Below are positions 43,034 through 51,456 of a stretch of DNA of 64,000 nt, in pieces (positions within the stretch are counted from its first letter, which is position 1; each line of letters begins with the position of its first letter). The position numbers and the translations under genes were made by a program. The DNA lies in contig CAKVNK010000002.1 in assembly GCA_934777435.1 (NCBI GenBank), positions 310,001 to 374,000 on the forward strand. Reading direction: 5' to 3'. The notes beneath the pieces are model-generated. The model was given only the letters and a program-made list of their open reading frames with translations. It searched no databases and had not been told where the DNA came from. The DNA is from an uncultured Clostridia bacterium (GTDB lineage Bacteria; Bacillota; Clostridia; Christensenellales; UBA1242).

Positions 43034-45157
43034 ATGAAAAGATTAAAAATATCCGTTCTATCATTAATAACATTGATTTGCGCAGTTTGTGGCTGTGTAG
43101 GATTTCGTATTTTTAAAAATTCATCAAGTTATGCTTTATCAACGTTTTCTACAACTTCACTGCCTTCTAGTTATGATAGCAGAGATATGAATATTGTTAC
43201 TCCTATTAAAGATCAGGGTGATACAAACTTATGTTGGGCATATTCAAGTATAGCAGTGGCGGAAACATCAATATTGAAATCGGGTATAGATTCAACTGTA
43301 AATAATACTAATTTATCATTATATCCAATAGCTGTTGGATATAGCCGGTATAAAAGGAATGCCGATCCGCTTGGAAATACACCTGGGGAATATTCAAGCA
43401 CAAATTATTTAAAAGCTTCAGGCGATCCATCATATGCTGAAACTTTATTTTCTCAATGGTGTGGACCAGTTTATAATAATATTAGTGCAAATGCTGATTG
43501 CTTTGAGAATTCTGCTTATCGTTTTGTTGAATCTTCACAAATTTATAATGACAATTTGTCGAAAGAGCAGCAAATAATTGCAATTAAAAATGCGATTGTA
43601 AAATATGGTGCAGTAACATTTTCGTACAATAATGTAAGGGAAAAGTATTATTATAATCCAAAAAATGAAACGGGTGATGATGTTTATCCGCATGCTTGCT
43701 CTTTAATTGGCTGGGACGATAATATTTTGGCAACAAATTTTGAACCAAAAGGGGCAACTCAAAACGGTGGTTGGTTGGTTAAAAACAGCTACAATAGCTT
43801 GCCATATTTTTATTTGTCGTATGACACAAGTATAAGCAGTTATGTTTATGCTTTTAAGTTTGAAAAAAAAGATAAGTATGATTATAACTATTTTTATGAT
43901 TATGTTTTTAACGACTTTTTAAATTATACTAAAAATTGTAAATTTGCTGGCAATATATATCAAGCAAAAAAGGGGAATGGCGAACATTCTGAATATTTAA
44001 AAGCAGTAAACGTTGCAGTACTTGGTAAAAATTATAGTTGCGATGTTGAAATTTATACAAATTTGACTGATACATCTGATCCGACATCGGGCGATTTGTC
44101 AGCAACAGCAACAGCAAATTTTGAAACATCTGGTTATAAAACTATAAGTTTAACATCACCAGTAAAATTAACAGCAAATAGCAAGTTTGGTGTTGTTGTT
44201 CGTTTGAATGGGGATAGTAATGCAGTTTTAAGATTAGCACATTGTGCAAACCAGTCGTTTGAAAAAACAAGTTCGGGATGGAGAAATTTAAACACTTGTA
44301 CGGCCAGGATAAAAGCATTTACTTCGCTTTATCAAGAAACACAATCTCAAATTAATATTGAACAAGCAGAAATCTCAAAGATAGATGATTGCATGTTTAC
44401 AGGAAGTTATATTAAACCACAAATACAAGCAAAAATATCAAATACTCAACTGATCGAATCAAAAGATTATGTTGTGGAATATTTAAACAATATAAATGTG
44501 GGACAAGCCCAAATTGTTATCAAAGGGACAGGTGATTATACAGGCACCAAATTAGTTCAATTCAATATAACACAGGCAAACATTCAAAATTGCGATATAA
44601 ATGTGGAGGATAATTGCACATATAATACTCAACCGCAAAAACCCAAAATTGTAGCGACATATAATAATTTTACGCTGATGGAAAATACAGATTATAGTTT
44701 AGAATATGAAAACAATATAAATGCAAGTGATTTTGCAGTTGTAACAGTTATTGGTATGGGCAATTTTAAAGATAGTATCAGCATCAATTTTAATATAAAA
44801 AAAGCGGATAGTCCAACAAAAGAATTTGAGCAAATATCCATAGATGTTAATTCAGCGGACACTTTGGCTGACATTGTTTTACCAACTGGTTGGGCTTGGT
44901 TGGATCCAACAATAAAAATCACTACTGATTTAAATTCGGCATATATTATATATGTTGGAGAAGATAGGGATAATTATTTGCAAACGACATGCTTAATAGG
45001 TATAAAACAAGCAGATAATGACACCACAAATCAAGGAAATTCAAACGCAAACAAAGTATTATCTCAAAAACAGAGGTACATTTTATATTCAGTTGTTATT
45101 GGATGTGTGTTTGTTGCGGTTGTGGTCGTATTAATTGTGAAAAAGAGGAAAAATTGA
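43034..45157 (+). CDS. Surface papain-family (C1A) cysteine protease
   Basis: 707 residues. A signal peptide (1 to about 34, cleavage probably after SYA) is followed by a papain-like domain. The oxyanion Gln is Q61 (IKDQG), the catalytic Cys is C67 (NLCWAYSS), the His is H220 (VYPHACSLIGW) and the Asn is N251 (WLVKNSYN), so the active site is complete. There is no room for an inhibitory propeptide. Two beta repeats of about 70 residues (around 443-588) follow the YTVTYKNN...GTGNYKGT pattern common in clostridial surface proteins. A membrane helix (about 679-701) and a basic tail anchor it. It likely degrades proteins at the cell surface. It is transcribed alone. Confidence 0.92.
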   Translation: MKRLKISVLSLITLICAVCGCVGFRIFKNSSSYALSTFSTTSLPSSYDSRDMNIVTPIKDQGDTNLCWAYSSIAVAETSILKSGIDSTVNNTNLSLYPIAVGYSRYKRNADPLGNTPGEYSSTNYLKASGDPSYAETLFSQWCGPVYNNISANADCFENSAYRFVESSQIYNDNLSKEQQIIAIKNAIVKYGAVTFSYNNVREKYYYNPKNETGDDVYPHACSLIGWDDNILATNFEPKGATQNGGWLVKNSYNSLPYFYLSYDTSISSYVYAFKFEKKDKYDYNYFYDYVFNDFLNYTKNCKFAGNIYQAKKGNGEHSEYLKAVNVAVLGKNYSCDVEIYTNLTDTSDPTSGDLSATATANFETSGYKTISLTSPVKLTANSKFGVVVRLNGDSNAVLRLAHCANQSFEKTSSGWRNLNTCTARIKAFTSLYQETQSQINIEQAEISKIDDCMFTGSYIKPQIQAKISNTQLIESKDYVVEYLNNINVGQAQIVIKGTGDYTGTKLVQFNITQANIQNCDINVEDNCTYNTQPQKPKIVATYNNFTLMENTDYSLEYENNINASDFAVVTVIGMGNFKDSISINFNIKKADSPTKEFEQISIDVNSADTLADIVLPTGWAWLDPTIKITTDLNSAYIIYVGEDRDNYLQTTCLIGIKQADNDTTNQGNSNANKVLSQKQRYILYSVVIGCVFVAVVVVLIVKKRKN

Positions 45158-45249
45158 ACTGTCAAATCTTGACAAACTTTAAAATTTTGGTATGATTGAA
45201 ACATGAAATTGACGTGTAAACAAGTTAAAGTTTAAAAGATGAATAGGCA

Positions 45250-45305
45250 AAAAAACACCTATATTAAGTTTACCTACTAGGGTTGCTATATAGGTGTTTT
45301 TTTGT
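45250..45305. terminator. Bidirectional terminator between protease and sigE
   Basis: ACACCTATAT and ATATAGGTGT form a stem around a 22-base loop, flanked by A and T runs. It serves the convergent protease and sigE genes. The rest of 45158-45457 shows nothing else. Confidence 0.82.
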
Positions 45306-45457
45306 GCAAGTAAGAATTGAGTTTTAAAAGTGTTTGGTATTAAAATTTTGCGTTTTGTTGATAAGTTGAACTATATGCTCTTGTAGTTTTTTATAAGTTT
45401 TACTAAATATAGTTTTAATGTGTTTTAAAAATTGATTTAACAAGCACAAGCAAAATG

Positions 45458-46210
45458 TTAATGATTATTAAGCATTTGGTGGTGGAGTTTGTTTAAAATT
45501 TTCTTTTCTAAACGAGAAATATAACTTTGTGAAATGTTCATACTATCTGCCACTTCTTTTTGTGTTAATTCATCATAACCGTTTAAGCCATAACGCATAC
45601 ACATAATTTGTTTTTCACGGTCATTTAAGGTGTTGACGCATTGTAGTAGAAAGTTTTTTTGATTCTCCAATTCAATGTTTTCATATGCTGGTTTTGGGTC
45701 TGGGATAGTTTCACCTAAGGTTAAATTGTTGCCGTCATCATCACCGGCTAAAATATCGTCTAAACTCATATCATTTATGCTTTTGTTGATTTTGCGTAAA
45801 TACATCAAAATCTCATTTTCGATACATCTGCTGGCATAGGTTGCAAGTTTGATATTTTTATCTAATTTATAACTATCAACCGCTTTTATAAGCCCAATAG
45901 AGCCAACGGAAACTAAATCTTCTAAACTTAATTTTTTGCTTTCAAAACGTTTGGCTATATACATTACAAGGCGTAAGTTGTGCTCAATCAATTTTGCTTT
46001 TGCTGTTAAATTATGCTCGTCTTGAAATGCACGCACAAGGTTTTGTTCAGATGTTATATCAAGTGGTTCTGGCAGGCTTTCGGCAGTAAAAATATAGTTA
46101 ACAATGTTGTCAGGTTGCAAAAAATCTGGCTTAAAAATTTTTAAATATATCCTTTTAAAAAACAGTTTGATTTTGCTTATTGCTGATTTAAAAAATTGTT
46201 TTATTTTCAT
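45458..46210 (-). CDS. sigE: Sporulation sigma factor SigE (pro-form)
   Basis: 250 residues. SigE directs early mother-cell transcription. After a basic, hydrophobic pro-sequence (about 1-35, KIKLFFKRIYLKIF) come LPEPL, region 2 (NLRLVMYIAKRFES; TYASRCIENEILMYLRK at about 125-143) and the region 4 helix-turn-helix TQKEVADSMNISQSYISRLEK (about 215-235). It closely parallels Bacillus SigE rather than SigK. spoIIGA, its activating protease, lies directly upstream on the same strand with 32 bases between, the classical arrangement. A pro-sequence is visible, so proteolytic activation is expected. Confidence 0.94.
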   Translation of the reverse strand: MKIKQFFKSAISKIKLFFKRIYLKIFKPDFLQPDNIVNYIFTAESLPEPLDITSEQNLVRAFQDEHNLTAKAKLIEHNLRLVMYIAKRFESKKLSLEDLVSVGSIGLIKAVDSYKLDKNIKLATYASRCIENEILMYLRKINKSINDMSLDDILAGDDDGNNLTLGETIPDPKPAYENIELENQKNFLLQCVNTLNDREKQIMCMRYGLNGYDELTQKEVADSMNISQSYISRLEKKILNKLHHQMLNNH

Positions 46211-46242
46211 ATTTTATTCCTTTTATTTTTGTGGTTTTGTGT

Positions 46243-47055
46243 TTATAAAAAGGCAGGCGATAGCAATGCTTGATAATTGCCTGAACTGAATTTTTGATTT
46301 ACAACCGCCACTGTGGCTGATTGTATGATTTTAACTTTGCGGTTTATTTTTATTTGCAGTTCGTCAATGCTGTAAAGTTTAACAATGTTACAACCAGAAA
46401 CAGTTTGCAAATTGATGTTTTGCGTTGAATTTGGCCTTAACAGGTAGTCTATGTAAGTTTGTTTGGTTAAGGATAAATAACTATCCAAATCAAGCACAAG
46501 CACCGGTTGTCCGTTTATGTGTAACATATTGCCAGTGTCTAAAAATGCGTGTAGTGATAATGTGTTGCCGTCCTTTTTAAGTTTTATTGAATAAATCAAA
46601 TTGCTTAAATTTAATTTAAGTTTAATTTGTCTTGCCACAAAGGTTAGTAGATAACTGCCAATTAAACAGATAGCCAACACTTGCCACAAGTGAATATTAT
46701 TTGCAAAAACAATACCGCCAGAGTTTAGGTTGCCACCACCACACAAAGAAATCACCAAGCCACACAAGGCAAGGGTGTAAGCAAACAGCAACAACATATT
46801 GCCCAAAAGCTGTTTAAAATTGATTTTAAATGCAATTTTTAGCATCACAAATGCACACAAAACTTTTAATAGGTTTATGATAATTGCATCAGTAACAAAC
46901 CCTGCACATAAAACATTAAAGCCAGTGCCAATTATGCTTGAAAACACCAGTTTAAAGAAACTTGTTTTGTTTTTTGTGGTTAGTTGAGTTAATCTGAGCA
47001 AGCATAGGTTGATTAAACTATTTTGTAATATAAAATCTTCTATATAAATATTCAT
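46243..47055 (-). CDS. spoIIGA: Sigma-E processing peptidase SpoIIGA
   Basis: 270 residues. SpoIIGA is a membrane-bound aspartic protease that clips the pro-sequence from SigE after a signal from the forespore. Five membrane helices fill about residues 5-140; the catalytic motif is FLDTGN with D173, followed by VLVLD near 188. The ATG at 47055 gives the family start MNIYIEDFILQN; the frame stays open to 47136, but those 27 residues look unrelated. It is co-transcribed with sigE. Unlike the usual order, sigG is not downstream but divergent, 149 bases away. Confidence 0.92.
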   Translation of the reverse strand: MNIYIEDFILQNSLINLCLLRLTQLTTKNKTSFFKLVFSSIIGTGFNVLCAGFVTDAIIINLLKVLCAFVMLKIAFKINFKQLLGNMLLLFAYTLALCGLVISLCGGGNLNSGGIVFANNIHLWQVLAICLIGSYLLTFVARQIKLKLNLSNLIYSIKLKKDGNTLSLHAFLDTGNMLHINGQPVLVLDLDSYLSLTKQTYIDYLLRPNSTQNINLQTVSGCNIVKLYSIDELQIKINRKVKIIQSATVAVVNQKFSSGNYQALLSPAFL

Positions 47056-47203
47056 ACAAAAAGCATAATGCAAGCAAGAATTGTTTGCCAATGTGTAATT
47101 TTGGTTTTGTTTAAGTATCTTGTCGAAACAACACAAATTTTTGAAAATTTGCTTAATGGCGAATAGAAATTTTGGTTAAAGACACAATATTTAAGAGGTA
47201 TTT

Positions 47204-47974
47204 ATGGCAAGACGTGTTTATATTTGTGGGGTGGATACTAGCAGTTTGCCCAAAATAACAAATCAACAATCATGTGAACTTTTGCAACGCATTAAAGCAG
47301 GGGATGAAAATGCAAAAGATTATTATATTTTTTGCAATATGCGTTTGGTGCTTTCGATTGCACAAAGATTTATTAACTGCAAAGAAAATATGGACGACAT
47401 TTTCCAAGTTGGTTGTGTTGGACTTATGAAGGCGATTGACAACTTTGATGTGTCGCTTAATGTGCAGTTTTCAACCTACGCAGTGCCAATGATTATAGGT
47501 GAAATAAAGCGTTTTTTGCGTGACGGCTCTGCTATGCGTGTGAGCCGTAGTCTGCGTGACACGGCTTATCAAGTGATGAAAAGCAAAGAACGTTTGCAAC
47601 AAGACCGCGTTGATGAAGTTGGTATTGAAGAAGTTGCAACTGACTTAAATTTAACAATACGTGAAGTGTACGATGCCATTGATGCGATAAGTTCACCACT
47701 TTCACTTGATGATGCTTTGATGAACGAGAGTGACGAAGAAATGAAATTGAGTGACCAAATAGCCGACACGGAGCACTCTGTAGATAAATGGATAGACCAC
47801 ACAGATTTGCTTGATGCAATCAAATTGTTGGACGATAGAGAACGTGAAATTTTAAACTTGAGATATTTTGTTGGTAAAACACAAATGGAAGTGAGTGATG
47901 AAGTGGGCATTTCACAGGCACAAGTCAGCCGTTTGGAAAAGAACGCCCTTGAACATATACGCAAAAGTTTGTAG
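47204..47974 (+). CDS. sigG: Forespore sigma factor SigG
   Basis: 256 residues. SigG drives late forespore transcription. The N-terminus VYICGVDTSSLP is the SigG signature; region 2 has FSTYAVPMIIGEIKRFLRD and VSRSLRDTAYQ, and region 4 ends TQMEVSDEVGISQAQVSRLEK. Comparison with Bacillus SigG is close along the whole length, and SigF lacks this N-terminus. It is divergent from spoIIGA-sigE across 149 bases, so the promoters of both units share that gap. A terminator follows at 48165; the rest of 47975-48284 holds nothing I can name. Confidence 0.95.
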   Translation: MARRVYICGVDTSSLPKITNQQSCELLQRIKAGDENAKDYYIFCNMRLVLSIAQRFINCKENMDDIFQVGCVGLMKAIDNFDVSLNVQFSTYAVPMIIGEIKRFLRDGSAMRVSRSLRDTAYQVMKSKERLQQDRVDEVGIEEVATDLNLTIREVYDAIDAISSPLSLDDALMNESDEEMKLSDQIADTEHSVDKWIDHTDLLDAIKLLDDREREILNLRYFVGKTQMEVSDEVGISQAQVSRLEKNALEHIRKSL

Positions 47975-48164
47975 AGTGTTTAGAACTGTTTGCAAAAAAT
48001 ATTAAGTGCTTATATGTGTTTAAAATAAAAAACAACTATGACAAAATATTTGAGAGTTAGGGCTAATCCAATTTAGTTTTACTGTTGCTTATATGTTTAA
48101 TTAATTATTGCTAAATTAGTTACATTAGTTGGTTTTGGCTTTAAAACTGGCTATATGTTATGTG

Positions 48165-48208
48165 TAAAAAAGGAATTTCGACATTTATATTTACAATTCC
48201 TTTTTTTG
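48165..48208 (+). terminator. sigG terminator
   Basis: AAAAAGGAATT and AATTCCTTTTT pair around a loop of about 18 bases, with a T run after it. Confidence 0.78.
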
Positions 48209-48284
48209 TTGGCTTTTTTGCTAAATTAGGCTGTCATTTTTAACGTTGATTCTGCTTAATGTATGTTATATTAGGAGAGTATCA

Positions 48285-49046
48285 GTGAAAATTAAAAGTT
48301 GGAAAGTGATAACATTTTCAATTTGTGCAATGTTGATTGTACTTGCTGGTGTGGTGTTAAATTACACTGGTCAGGTGGCGGTTGCTGGCACATATTTTAA
48401 CAAAGCCCGCCGTTTGCCTATATATGCAGTGCAAACTGACGAAAACAAATTATCTATCTCGTTTGATGCGGCTTGGGGTGCAGATAAAACCACTGAGATT
48501 ATGGATATTTGCGATAGTTACAACATAAAAGCAACCTTCTTTTTGGTTGGATTTTGGATTGAAAAATACCCTGAAAAGGTTAAAGAGATACACAACCGAG
48601 GTTTTGAAATTGGCATACATAGCAACACTCACCCAGATATGACAAAATTAAGCAAAAATCAGATTGTGGAAGAACTTTCAACCAACATTAAACTTGTGGA
48701 AGATTTAACCAACGAAAAGCCAAAATTGTTCCGTCCGCCGTATGGTTATTACAACAACACATTGATTGAGGTGTGTGATTCGCTTGGGCTTTCTTGCATA
48801 GAGTGGAGCGTGGATAGTTTGGACTGGAAAGGTTTATCCGCTTCTGCCTTGGCTGGACGTGTAAGTTCAAAAGCAAAGGCAGGTGACATTGTGCTTTTTC
48901 ACAACAATTCAGACAACATTATCGCAGGGCTTAAAATGGTGCTTGAAGGCTTTAAAATGAAAGATTTGCAGGTTGTGCCTATTGGTGAACTGATTTACTA
49001 CGATAACTTTACAATTAACACACAAGGAATACAAATTAAAAAATAA
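48285..49046 (+). CDS. PdaB-like polysaccharide deacetylase
   Basis: 253 residues with one N-terminal membrane helix (about 7-25) and an outer NodB domain. Motif 1 is SFDAAWGAD with D61, the variant typical of PdaB; motif 2 is HSNTH with H112 and H116; motif 3 is RPPYG at 150-154. Such enzymes remove acetyl groups from peptidoglycan amino sugars, and PdaB is required for stable spores in Bacillus. GTG 48285 is chosen because AGGAGAG precedes it; an earlier ATG at 48246 lacks a site. It follows sigG on the same strand after a terminator and is probably co-transcribed with the SSB-like gene. Confidence 0.9.
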   Translation: MKIKSWKVITFSICAMLIVLAGVVLNYTGQVAVAGTYFNKARRLPIYAVQTDENKLSISFDAAWGADKTTEIMDICDSYNIKATFFLVGFWIEKYPEKVKEIHNRGFEIGIHSNTHPDMTKLSKNQIVEELSTNIKLVEDLTNEKPKLFRPPYGYYNNTLIEVCDSLGLSCIEWSVDSLDWKGLSASALAGRVSSKAKAGDIVLFHNNSDNIIAGLKMVLEGFKMKDLQVVPIGELIYYDNFTINTQGIQIKK

Positions 49047-49059
49047 TAAGGAGAAACAA

Positions 49060-49725
49060 ATGAACAACACAACATCTATTGATTTGCAAGAAAACAATTT
49101 GATTGCAAATAACAAAGTATTTTTGCAAGGGGAAGTGGATAGTGAACCACAATTCAATCACACCGCATTTGATGAAGATTTTTACACCTTTAATTTAAAA
49201 GTGGCAAGATTGAGTGGTCAATATGACATTTTGCCAATCAATATTTCGTCACACACAATAGGTTTTGAAAATATTAAAGTGGGTGTAAGCCTTGCAGTAA
49301 ATGGGCAATTCCGTAGCCATAATATGCTTGACGAACAAGGCAAAAGCAGGCTTATTCTTTCAGTGTTTTGCAAAGAGTTGGTAGATGTTGATATTAATGC
49401 AAACCCAAATGTAATTGAGTTAACAGGATATGTTTGTAAATCACCTATATTTAGGGTAACACCATTTAACCGTCAAATTTGTGATGTGTTGTTGGCTGTG
49501 AATCGTCAATACAATAAATCTGACTATATACCTTGTATCTGTTGGGGCAGAAATGCTGAATATGTAAGTTCAATGGCGGTTGGTACAAAAATCACAATCA
49601 CAGGCAGGGTTCAATCACGTGAATACAACAAATTGATTGCTGAAACTGGTGCGGTAGAACGCAAAGTTGCATATGAAGTCAGCGTTAACAAAGTGGTTGA
49701 ATTGGACAGTGAAGTGGTTATTTAA
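49060..49725 (+). CDS. Tandem OB-fold single-stranded DNA-binding-like protein
   Basis: 221 residues containing two SSB-type OB folds. The first is about 15-108 (NKVFLQGEVDSEPQF, YTFNLKVARLSG) and the second about 115-212 (ELTGYVCKSPIFRVTPFNR, CDVLLAVNRQY, DYIPCICWGRNAEYV, GTKITITGRVQSREY). The second half matches the SSB/PriB core well. No acidic C-terminal tail like that of SSB is present, so it is probably an accessory form rather than the replication SSB. AAGGAGA precedes the ATG, 13 bases after the deacetylase. Confidence 0.88.
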   Translation: MNNTTSIDLQENNLIANNKVFLQGEVDSEPQFNHTAFDEDFYTFNLKVARLSGQYDILPINISSHTIGFENIKVGVSLAVNGQFRSHNMLDEQGKSRLILSVFCKELVDVDINANPNVIELTGYVCKSPIFRVTPFNRQICDVLLAVNRQYNKSDYIPCICWGRNAEYVSSMAVGTKITITGRVQSREYNKLIAETGAVERKVAYEVSVNKVVELDSEVVI

Positions 49726-49761
49726 AGCATAATTTAAGATTATAATTCGTGTCAATAAACA

Positions 49762-49792
49762 AAAAACGTGGCAAATTTTAAACCACGTTTTT
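49762..49792 (+). terminator. Terminator after the SSB-like gene
   Basis: AAAAACGTGG and CCACGTTTTT pair around an 11-base loop, with T residues at the end of the stem. Confidence 0.88.
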
Positions 49793-49809
49793 CTTGCCTT
49801 TTTTTGTGC

Positions 49810-49838
49810 TTGACAGAGAAGTAAAATAGTTGTAATAT
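49810..49838 (+). promoter_or_regulatory. Promoter at the left edge of the phage-like module
   Basis: TTGACA at 49810 and TAATAT at 49833 with a 17-base spacer. The leader to the gene at 50101 is about 250 bases, AT-rich and without other clear signals. Confidence 0.7.
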
Positions 49839-50100
49839 CTAGATATAATATAAAAGATTAATGCGTATATTGGTGTGCATTTTAGCCCTAAATTAGATAA
49901 AAATGGTTTAAATATTATTAATATAAAAAAAATTATAAAATTTAATAGTTTTGTAAAATATAAAACAAATGTTCGATTATTGTGGCGGTTTTACCTTAAA
50001 TTATTGTCAAATTATGGTTGTTTTTGTAAAAAAATGACATATATGCTTGACTTTGACCTATTTTTTAAATATACTTTTTTTAAAAATTAGGAGAAAAGCA

Positions 50101-50628
50101 ATGATTGATATTTACGATTGTGAAGCACTTGTTAAAATTTATCGATTACTTGATAAAAAATGCACAATAATTGATAAATTTATCAACAATCACGCTTACT
50201 ATTGTGGACCATACAGTGAAGAATACGGTGCGGTTGACGTTTATAATGACATTTTAGATTTGATGGAAAGAAAAAACCATCTTATCAACATAAAGTTGAT
50301 GTTGGACACTGCATTAAATAGACTTGTAGTGGAAGATAAAAAAGTTTTGCTTATAAAACTTAATTATAACATTTCAATGAGCGAGTTTTGTGCAGTTTTA
50401 AACCTTAAAGAACGCACAGCATTTAGGCGAATTGAACACGCTTTTTTGTGTTTGACTGATGCAATAAATCAAAGTAAATATGCTTCAAAACTTGAAGAAA
50501 TTATTAATAAAGAGGAGTGGATACGTGCCGTTTGCCAAGATGTGAAGGAAAGAAGACAAGCGTTTAAAAACCACTCAAATTCAACCTTGTACAATATGCA
50601 AGAAATGGCTGAAGTTAATAGTCTGTAA
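50101..50628 (+). CDS. Helix-turn-helix (sigma region 4-like) protein
   Basis: 175 residues. The middle (about 75-125) has a helix-turn-helix resembling region 4 of sigma factors or phage ArpU-type regulators: DKKVLLIKLNYNISMSEF, then LNLKERTAFRRIEHAFLC. The N-terminal 70 residues are helical, and no region 2 is present, so it is not a full sigma factor. ATG 50101 follows AGGAGAAAAGC. Such proteins commonly precede terminase genes in Gram-positive phages and control late transcription. It overlaps the end of the opposing SH3 gene by 14 bases. Its role is inferred. Confidence 0.65.
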   Translation: MIDIYDCEALVKIYRLLDKKCTIIDKFINNHAYYCGPYSEEYGAVDVYNDILDLMERKNHLINIKLMLDTALNRLVVEDKKVLLIKLNYNISMSEFCAVLNLKERTAFRRIEHAFLCLTDAINQSKYASKLEEIINKEEWIRAVCQDVKERRQAFKNHSNSTLYNMQEMAEVNSL

Positions 50629-51382
50629 TTTCCCTTTGTTTTGTGCGTTTTGTGCTGATAACTTTTGAACTTCGCATTATCAGATAAACAACCAAACAAG
50701 CAGGCACAGACAAAATTGCAATGATAATTCCAGTGGCTTTGTTTTCAAGTGGAAGGGCAGTTTTTTCTGGCTCGGTGTTATTAAAATTTGGTGCAGTGGT
50801 GTAACTCACTTCTTCACTATTAATGGGTAATTGGTTGGGCAATTCGTCGCAGAAATCACTATACACATAGCCATAATAATCTTTATCAGCACTATATTTG
50901 CAATAATACCATATATTTGTGCGACCTTCAATTAAACTATCGCCAATAATTTTGCCATAGTAGGTTAAATTTCGGCTTAAATTTGGGATATAAACCACTT
51001 GATTTGAACTGTCTGTTTTTGTGGTTGGGCTGGTTCGCATATCTCGGCTGAGTTCGGCAAAAACCCTAAAATTTGTATCAATAAGATAAGGTGTTTGTGG
51101 AGTTCCCACAATGGTCATCACCTTGTCTTTTTTTACGTATCCATAAAAGTCCTTATATTTAACTTTAAAAAAGTCATTGCCTGCATCGTCCAACAACTGC
51201 ACAAAATATGTTTTTGGCAAAACAAACAACACGTTTGTGTAGTCTTCCGCTTGTATTGGGGTTTTGTAAAGGCAGACGTCATCTTGCATAATGCGTGCGT
51301 AATAGGTTTGGGTTTGACTGGCAAAGCAAGGTGCACCCAAATTATTGGTTAAAAAAATCAACAAACATAATAAGATTGCCAT
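50615..51382 (-). CDS. SH3b-like exported protein with C-terminal anchor
   Basis: 255 residues on the opposite strand to the phage-like genes around it. A signal peptide (about 1-22) is followed by two bacterial SH3-like segments: YYARIMQDDVCLYKTP up to YGYVKKDKV at about 27-87, and one around 105-180 ending YYGYVYSDFCDEL. A membrane helix (about 221-240) and a basic tail anchor it. SH3b domains typically bind cell-wall peptides. It may be a host gene or a phage-carried cargo gene. Its end overlaps the upstream regulator, and its start is 74 bases from the terminase start. Confidence 0.82.
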   Translation of the reverse strand: MAILLCLLIFLTNNLGAPCFASQTQTYYARIMQDDVCLYKTPIQAEDYTNVLFVLPKTYFVQLLDDAGNDFFKVKYKDFYGYVKKDKVMTIVGTPQTPYLIDTNFRVFAELSRDMRTSPTTKTDSSNQVVYIPNLSRNLTYYGKIIGDSLIEGRTNIWYYCKYSADKDYYGYVYSDFCDELPNQLPINSEEVSYTTAPNFNNTEPEKTALPLENKATGIIIAILSVPACLVVYLIMRSSKVISTKRTKQREITDY

Positions 51383-51456
51383 ACCTTTATTTTAACATAA
51401 CAAATTTGATTTTTCTTGGCAGGTTTGTGGCAAATTTGACTTATTTTAGGATTAAT

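Noticed and set aside
50101..50628. Full sigma-70 family factor
   Set aside because: Only a region 4-like helix-turn-helix is visible; region 2 is missing, so it is reported as a regulator-like protein.
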